Source: Syntrophaceae bacterium CG2_30_49_12
GTDB lineage: Bacteria > Desulfobacterota > Syntrophia > Syntrophales > CG2-30-49-12
Direction: 5' to 3'
Length of the DNA: 6,144 nucleotides
Assembly: GCA_001873675.1 (NCBI GenBank)
Contig: MNZP01000214.1
Location: forward strand, 1 to 6,144
In this document: positions 1 through 3,792 of the stretch, piece by piece
Numbering within the stretch: position 1 is the first letter of the stretch
Layout: every line of letters begins with the position of its first letter
Position numbers and translations under genes: made by a program
The notes under the pieces: model-generated
Seen by the model: the letters and a program-made list of their open reading frames with translations, nothing else
Databases searched by the model: none
Told to the model about the DNA's origin: nothing

Positions 1-166
1 CTTTGTGCCATCCGTACAGGAGTCCCTTGAGACCCCCGATAATCTCGATCCTCGCTGTTCCAACAAGGAGAGACACAAACGCCACAGCAAGCAAAACCGT
101 AGCCAGCAAAAGGTTAATCTTAATTATTCGGGATAGAAAAGCAGGTAGATTCAGAAAATTCTTCAT
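1..166 (-). CDS. FecCD-family ABC transporter permease, N-terminal fragment (BtuC-like, corrinoid uptake)
   Basis: Partial gene that starts at the ATG at 166-164 and leaves the window after 55 codons. A strong Shine-Dalgarno sequence (GGGAGGTG) lies about 5 bases upstream. The visible peptide begins MKNFLNLPAF. It continues with a basic stretch and a hydrophobic segment of about 20 residues (LLLATVLLAVAFVSLLVG), then TARIEIIGGLKGLLYGW. A first transmembrane helix ending in S-L-x-x-G, followed by an I-x-x-x-x-x-L-x-x-L segment, is how BtuC/FhuB/FecD permeases begin. From family knowledge, these form the inner-membrane channel of BtuCDF-like importers. The cobalamin riboswitch directly upstream supports vitamin B12 or another corrinoid as substrate; siderophore or other chelate uptake is less likely. 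Only about one sixth of the usual length (about 330 residues) is visible, so the family call rests on one membrane segment plus context. Confidence 0.72.
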   Translation of the reverse strand, partial: MKNFLNLPAFLSRIIKINLLLATVLLAVAFVSLLVGTARIEIIGGLKGLLYGWHK

Positions 167-172
167 GGCACA

Positions 173-184
173 CCTCCCGCGAGG
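173..184 (-). promoter_or_regulatory. Shine-Dalgarno-sequestering hairpin before the permease gene
   Basis: On the minus strand the 12 bases read CCTCGCGGGAGG. CCTC and GAGG can form a 4-bp stem around a GCGG loop, and the 3' arm is part of the ribosome-binding site of the permease start at 166. It lies directly after the riboswitch aptamer (ends about 193), so it is the natural candidate for the expression platform. B12 binding would favour the closed form and block translation, as is common for Gram-negative cobalamin riboswitches. The stem is short, so the mechanism is an inference. Confidence 0.5.
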
Positions 185-192
185 AATCTCGG

Positions 193-334
193 ATGGACAG
201 GTCTTCCGGCTCAGGGCTATCTACTTACCCGCCTTCCCACCATGGCATTACCCATGACAGTGGCTCATCGGGTTTTCGCTCCCTTCACGGCTGCGGGGCA
301 GCGGGGGCCTTACACCCCTCTTCCTCACGTCCAT
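193..334 (-). promoter_or_regulatory. Cobalamin (adenosylcobalamin) riboswitch
   Basis: Read on the minus strand, this segment carries the conserved core of the cobalamin riboswitch in the right order. First is the GCTGCCCCGCAGC arm (302-290), then the A-rich element GGGAGCGAAAACCC (283-270), the B12-box core GCCACTGT (264-257), a local hairpin CATGG/CCATG (256-241), GTGGGAAGGC (240-231), and the closing GCCGGAAGACCTG (210-198). The ends ATGGAC (334-329) and GTCCAT (198-193) are perfectly complementary and can form the P1 closing stem. From family knowledge, the RNA binds adenosylcobalamin or a related corrinoid and lowers expression of uptake or synthesis genes when B12 is plentiful. It sits about 27 bases upstream of the permease start and downstream of a good promoter. 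No run of T follows the aptamer, so translational control is more likely than termination. Confidence 0.93.
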
Positions 335-356
335 TCGGGTATGATTTAACTGTGTA

Positions 357-385
357 ACGATAAGGCAAGAATCGTTGGATGTCAA
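357..385 (-). promoter_or_regulatory. Sigma-70-type promoter for the riboswitch-permease transcript
   Basis: On the minus strand a perfect -35 box TTGACA (385-380) is followed by a 17-base spacer and the -10 box TATCGT (362-357, four of six consensus bases). Transcription would start near 350, about 15 bases before the riboswitch closing stem. The spacing and position agree well with a promoter driving the B12-controlled leader. Confidence 0.72.
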
Positions 386-450
386 GGAGAAAAAACAGGA
401 GAAAAAAACAGCAAAATACGGAAAATCATCATGATACTTTTACTTTTTGC

Positions 451-498
451 CTTGCCTATAGCAGTTTAATTTGCTATCAATTTTACAACCGAGGCAAG
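451..498. repeat. Nested inverted repeats upstream of the helicase gene
   Basis: Two perfect inverted repeats lie one inside the other: CTTGCCT (451-457) with AGGCAAG (492-498), and ATAGCA (458-463) with TGCTAT (472-477). The two left arms abut, so in RNA the stems could stack coaxially. In DNA they could form a two-part operator over the candidate promoter. There is no T-run after the structure, so it is unlikely to be a terminator. Function is unknown. Confidence 0.45.
452..480 (+). promoter_or_regulatory. Candidate promoter for the helicase-methyltransferase operon
   Basis: TTGCCT (452-457) and TATCAA (475-480) are separated by 17 bases. Each matches the sigma-70 consensus at four of six positions. 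The site would start a transcript near 487, leaving a leader of about 75 bases before the gene start at 562. It overlaps the dyad symmetry at 451-498, which would suit regulation, but the boxes are weak and other AT-rich matches are possible nearby. Confidence 0.3.
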
Positions 499-535
499 TT
501 ACCGTTTCATCTAACCCATCATTTCTTCATGTAAT

Positions 536-551
536 CTCATTAAATAATGAG
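536..551. repeat. 16-base near-perfect palindrome just before the helicase start
   Basis: CTCATTAAATAATGAG pairs with its own complement at 14 of 16 positions; only the two central bases fail. It ends inside the Shine-Dalgarno region for the start at 562 and covers the alternative ATG at 547. It could be a binding site for a dimeric repressor, or in RNA a weak hairpin over the ribosome-binding site. No regulator gene is visible in the window. Confidence 0.4.
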
Positions 552-553
552 GG
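549..553 (+). promoter_or_regulatory. Ribosome-binding site that selects the start at 562
   Basis: GAGGG ends 8 bases before the ATG at 562, a normal spacing. The in-frame ATG at 547 is preceded only by AT-rich sequence with no purine-rich ribosome-binding site. The start at 562 is therefore preferred, shortening the protein by five residues (MRVPR). Confidence 0.6.
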
Positions 554-561
554 TGCCAAGG

Positions 562-3500
562 ATGAGTACAGATTTAACCTTCATTACCAACGAGGAAAAC
601 CAGAATCTTTTGGAAAGATTCAATGTTCTCATTAAAGACACCCGTTTTTTCGATGTCCTTGTCGGGTATTTCTATTCAAGCGGATTTTACCGTCTCTACC
701 AGTCTTTGGAAAATACAGAAAAGATCAGAGTTCTTATTGGCATCAGCACGAACAAACAAGTCCTTGATTTAATCAAGCAGTCTCGCGTTCCTGTTCAGAC
801 ATCCTTTCAGTTTTCCTACGCGGAGGTGAAGGAACAATTCTCCGACACGATTGCCAGCGAAATGGCCGTTTCTGAAGATGATGCCAACATCGAACAAGGG
901 GTCTATAAATTTATAGATTGGCTTAAAAGCGGTAAGTTGGAACTCAAAGCCTACCCTTCGGAAAACATCCACGCCAAACTGTACATTATGACATTTGCTG
1001 AAGGCGACCGCGATGCCGGCAGGGTAATCACCGGTTCCAGCAATTTTACCTCTGCCGGTCTTGTCGAGAATCTTGAGTTCAATGTGGAACTTAAAAACAG
1101 ATCAGACTATGAATTTGCCCATGCGAAGTTCAATGAACTCTGGGAGAACGCCGTTGATGTCGGCGAGAAATATCTCGAGACAATCAGGACAAAAACATGG
1201 CTGAACGACACCATCACCCCCTATGAGCTTTATCTCAAGTTCCTTTATGAATATTTCAGGGATAAGATCAGCATAGACCAGGAGGAGATTTACCAGAGAT
1301 ACCTGCCGGAAAACTTTCTCGATCTGGAGTATCAGTCGGAGGCCGTTAAGGATGCCAAGAGTAAACTCGAAGAATATGGCGGTGTCTTCATCTCCGACGT
1401 GGTCGGACTCGGAAAGACTTATGTCTCTGCCATGCTGGCCCAACAACTTGACGGCAGGAGTCTTGTCATCGCACCCCCCGTGCTTTTGGAAAGAGAGAAT
1501 CCCGGTTCCTGGCCAAACGTATTTTCTGATTTCAGGGTGCATGCGGATTTCGAATCACTCGGGAAGCTTGACAAATTGATTGAGAGGGGAACCGATAAAT
1601 ACAAAAACATCTTCATTGATGAGGCGCATCGCTTTCGGACGGAGACAAATATCACGTACGAGCAGCTTGCGCAGATCTGCCGGGGTAAGAGAGTCGTTCT
1701 GGTAACGGCAACGCCCCTAAACAATGCACCCAGAGATATCCTCGCCCAGATCAAGCTCTTTCAGAAGGCGAGAAAGAGCACCATTCCGAACCTGCCCGAT
1801 CTCGAACAGTTTTTCCTGTCCCTGGAAAAGAAACTGAAAAAACTTGATCGCCAAAGAAACTACGATGAGTACATCCACATCGTCAGAGACAACGCCCGTC
1901 AGGTGCGGGAAAAAGTTTTGAAATATCTGATGGTGCGCAGGACCCGCTCTGAAATAGTGACGTATTTCGGCCACGACTTGCAGAGCCAGAATCTCAGGTT
2001 TCCCGAAGTTGCCGATCCGGCGCCTGTGTTTTATGAACTCAATAAGCACGAGGATGATGTCTTCGACGCCACCGTTGAGCTGATCGCTAAAAAATTTAAA
2101 TATGCCCGTTATGCACCCATGCTCTACTACAAAGGAGAGATCAGCCAGCCGGAGGAACTGGCGCAGATAAACATGCGGAAATTCATGAAGATCCTGCTCG
2201 TGAAACGCCTGGAGAGCAGTATATTTGCTTTCCGGAATACACTGAACCGGTTTATCCGATCCTATGAGCACTTCCTGCGGGAGTTTGAAAAGGGCAACGT
2301 TTATGTGAGCAAGAAATACATCAACAAGATTTTCGAATTTCTGGAGGATGACAATGATGAAGCAATTCAGCGCCTGATTGATGAGGACAAGGCGGAAAAG
2401 TATGGCGCCGGGGACTTCAGGAATAAATTCAGGAAAGACCTGGAGCATGATTTGAACCTTCTCAGGCACATGGGAAATCTCTGGTCAACGATCCGCCGCG
2501 ACCCCAAACTGATTAAGTTTGCCGATATTTTGAGATCCTTGACGATTCTGCGTGAGAATAAACTCATCATTTTTACCGAATCCAAAGAAACGGCGGAATA
2601 TCTTGCCGATAATCTGAGTAAACAACTCGGTAATGCCGTCCTTTCCTTTTCCGGAGCTTCGGGGGTTTCAATCCGGGAGAAGGTCATTGACAATTTCGAT
2701 GCCCGGGCGCGTATCCCGCAAGACGAATATCGTATCCTGATCACGACGGAAGTGCTCTCAGAAGGAGTGAACCTTCACCGTTCGAATGTGGTCATCAACT
2801 ATGACATTCCCTGGAATCCCACCAGACTGATTCAACGGGTGGGGCGCATCAACAGAGTGGACACGAAATTTGACACGATCCATACCTTTAATTTTTTCCC
2901 GACAAGACAATCAAATGATCAGATTAAACTGAGGGAAGCGGCGGAGTCCAAGATTCAGGCTTTTATTGAGATGCTGGGTACAGATGCCCGTCTTCTGACA
3001 GAGGGGGAAGAAATAAAGTCCCATGACCTGTTTGCCCGGTTGATGTCTAAAAAAACCATTACCGGTGAGGATGAATCTGAGGAAAGTGAACTCAAGTACC
3101 TGCAAATTATCCGTAGCATTCGGGACAATGACCCGGATACCTTTGATAAAGTCAAGCGCTTACCCAGGAAAGCCCGCACGGCGAGGGGATATCCGGCGTC
3201 CGACCCCTCGCTCCTCACCTATTTCCGTAAGGGAAAACTGCAAAAGTTTTATCTCGCCGATGCACATGGGACGCAGGAACTGGATTTCTTCTCCGCAGCG
3301 AAGACCTTCGAGGTCGAAAGAGATGCAATCCGGGGAAGCATAGGCAAAGACTTTTACGAACTCCTGGAAAAAAACAAACGGGTTTTTGAAGCAGCAACAT
3401 CGGAAGAATTTGAAGCGTCAGCGGTGAAAAGCGGGCGGGACAGCGCGACGGCGCTCCTGCATATTCTTAAATCTACTGAAATCAGAAAGTATAAGGGTTT

Positions 3501-3786
3501 TACCGATGATGACGAATTGTATATCGGAAAAGTAATCACGCTTCTCGAAGAGGGAGGTCTTCCGAAGCAAACGACCAGGACATTACTAAAGGCTTTGCAC
3601 AAGGAGCTGAAAGAGGGTGTCAATCCCCTGAGAATCCTCGCGGTTCTGCGGACGACTGTTGCCTCTGAGTTCTTCCGGGAGACCGTGGCGGAATCGGCCG
3701 CCCAAACCTCCGGCCCCCGGGAGATTATTCTGTCGGAATATCTTGAAACTTTACCCTCTCCCCTTGACGGGAGAGGGGCAGGGTGA
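562..3786 (+). CDS. PLD-like nuclease domain fused to SNF2-type superfamily 2 helicase/translocase (restriction-type defence protein)
   Basis: Predicted protein of 1074 residues (1079 if started at 547). The N-terminal 200 residues form a phospholipase D-like domain with one HKD-type half-site: H137-A-K139, then G158-S-S-N161-F-T. The classical Asp after the lysine is missing (Thr at that place). One half-site implies dimerisation to build an active site, as in Nuc and BfiI. Then comes a SNF2/superfamily 2 motor: motif I DVVGLGKT (279-286), motif II DEAH (353-356), motif III TATPLNN (382-388), VRRTRSEI (458-465), motif IV IIFTES (669-674), motif V TTEVLSEGVNL (728-738), and motif VI QRVGRINR (758-765). 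All ATPase motifs look intact. Residues from about 820 to the end are charged and helical with no motif I recognise. The gene overlaps the downstream methyltransferase by 4 bases, so it is probably the ATP-driven translocase and putative nuclease of a restriction-modification-like system. The last 11 residues (LPSPLDGRGAG) come from a palindromic repeat. Related proteins are often called NgoFVII-type or helicase-related. A DrmD-like role is the main alternative. Confidence 0.9.
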   Translation: MSTDLTFITNEENQNLLERFNVLIKDTRFFDVLVGYFYSSGFYRLYQSLENTEKIRVLIGISTNKQVLDLIKQSRVPVQTSFQFSYAEVKEQFSDTIASEMAVSEDDANIEQGVYKFIDWLKSGKLELKAYPSENIHAKLYIMTFAEGDRDAGRVITGSSNFTSAGLVENLEFNVELKNRSDYEFAHAKFNELWENAVDVGEKYLETIRTKTWLNDTITPYELYLKFLYEYFRDKISIDQEEIYQRYLPENFLDLEYQSEAVKDAKSKLEEYGGVFISDVVGLGKTYVSAMLAQQLDGRSLVIAPPVLLERENPGSWPNVFSDFRVHADFESLGKLDKLIERGTDKYKNIFIDEAHRFRTETNITYEQLAQICRGKRVVLVTATPLNNAPRDILAQIKLFQKARKSTIPNLPDLEQFFLSLEKKLKKLDRQRNYDEYIHIVRDNARQVREKVLKYLMVRRTRSEIVTYFGHDLQSQNLRFPEVADPAPVFYELNKHEDDVFDATVELIAKKFKYARYAPMLYYKGEISQPEELAQINMRKFMKILLVKRLESSIFAFRNTLNRFIRSYEHFLREFEKGNVYVSKKYINKIFEFLEDDNDEAIQRLIDEDKAEKYGAGDFRNKFRKDLEHDLNLLRHMGNLWSTIRRDPKLIKFADILRSLTILRENKLIIFTESKETAEYLADNLSKQLGNAVLSFSGASGVSIREKVIDNFDARARIPQDEYRILITTEVLSEGVNLHRSNVVINYDIPWNPTRLIQRVGRINRVDTKFDTIHTFNFFPTRQSNDQIKLREAAESKIQAFIEMLGTDARLLTEGEEIKSHDLFARLMSKKTITGEDESEESELKYLQIIRSIRDNDPDTFDKVKRLPRKARTARGYPASDPSLLTYFRKGKLQKFYLADAHGTQELDFFSAAKTFEVERDAIRGSIGKDFYELLEKNKRVFEAATSEEFEASAVKSGRDSATALLHILKSTEIRKYKGFTDDDELYIGKVITLLEEGGLPKQTTRTLLKALHKELKEGVNPLRILAVLRTTVASEFFRETVAESAAQTSGPREIILSEYLETLPSPLDGRGAG

Positions 3787-3792
3787 GGGTGA
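3751..3792 (+). repeat. CCCTCTCCC-type palindromic repeat spanning the gene junction
   Basis: CCCTCTCCC (3754-3762) and GGGAGAGGG (3769-3777) form a perfect 9-bp stem with a CTTGAC loop. They are followed by two tandem copies of the hexamer GGGTGA (3781-3786, 3787-3792). This layout (TTACCCTCTCCC, loop, GGGAGAGGG, then GGGTGAGGGTGA) matches from memory a REP-like extragenic palindrome dispersed in many Gram-negative genomes. Here it is not extragenic. It encodes the last 11 residues of the helicase, its TGA stop (3784-3786) and the start of the methyltransferase. There is no T-run, so it is not an intrinsic terminator. Repeat boundaries are approximate because only one copy is in the window. 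Confidence 0.7.

Larger units (their letters stand above)
386..546. other. AT-rich intergenic region between divergent transcripts
   Basis: This non-coding stretch separates the divergent promoters. It holds A-rich tracts near 390-410, two nested inverted repeats (451-498) and a palindrome (536-551), described separately. I see no convincing open reading frame, tRNA or intrinsic terminator in it. It should contain the promoter and any operator of the plus-strand helicase-methyltransferase operon. Confidence 0.6.

Noticed and set aside
3..257. Plus-strand open reading frame of 84 codons at the left edge.
   Set aside because: It lies antisense to the permease start and the cobalamin riboswitch, which explain the sequence far better. 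The predicted peptide is basic with no recognisable domain.
1717..2469. Minus-strand open frame of 250 codons.
   Set aside because: It is antisense to the helicase motor region, with no ribosome-binding site or domain of its own.
3754..3777. Hairpin at the gene junction as an intrinsic terminator.
   Set aside because: The stem is GC-rich but is followed by GGGTGA repeats, not a T-run. The next gene starts within it, so termination here is unlikely.
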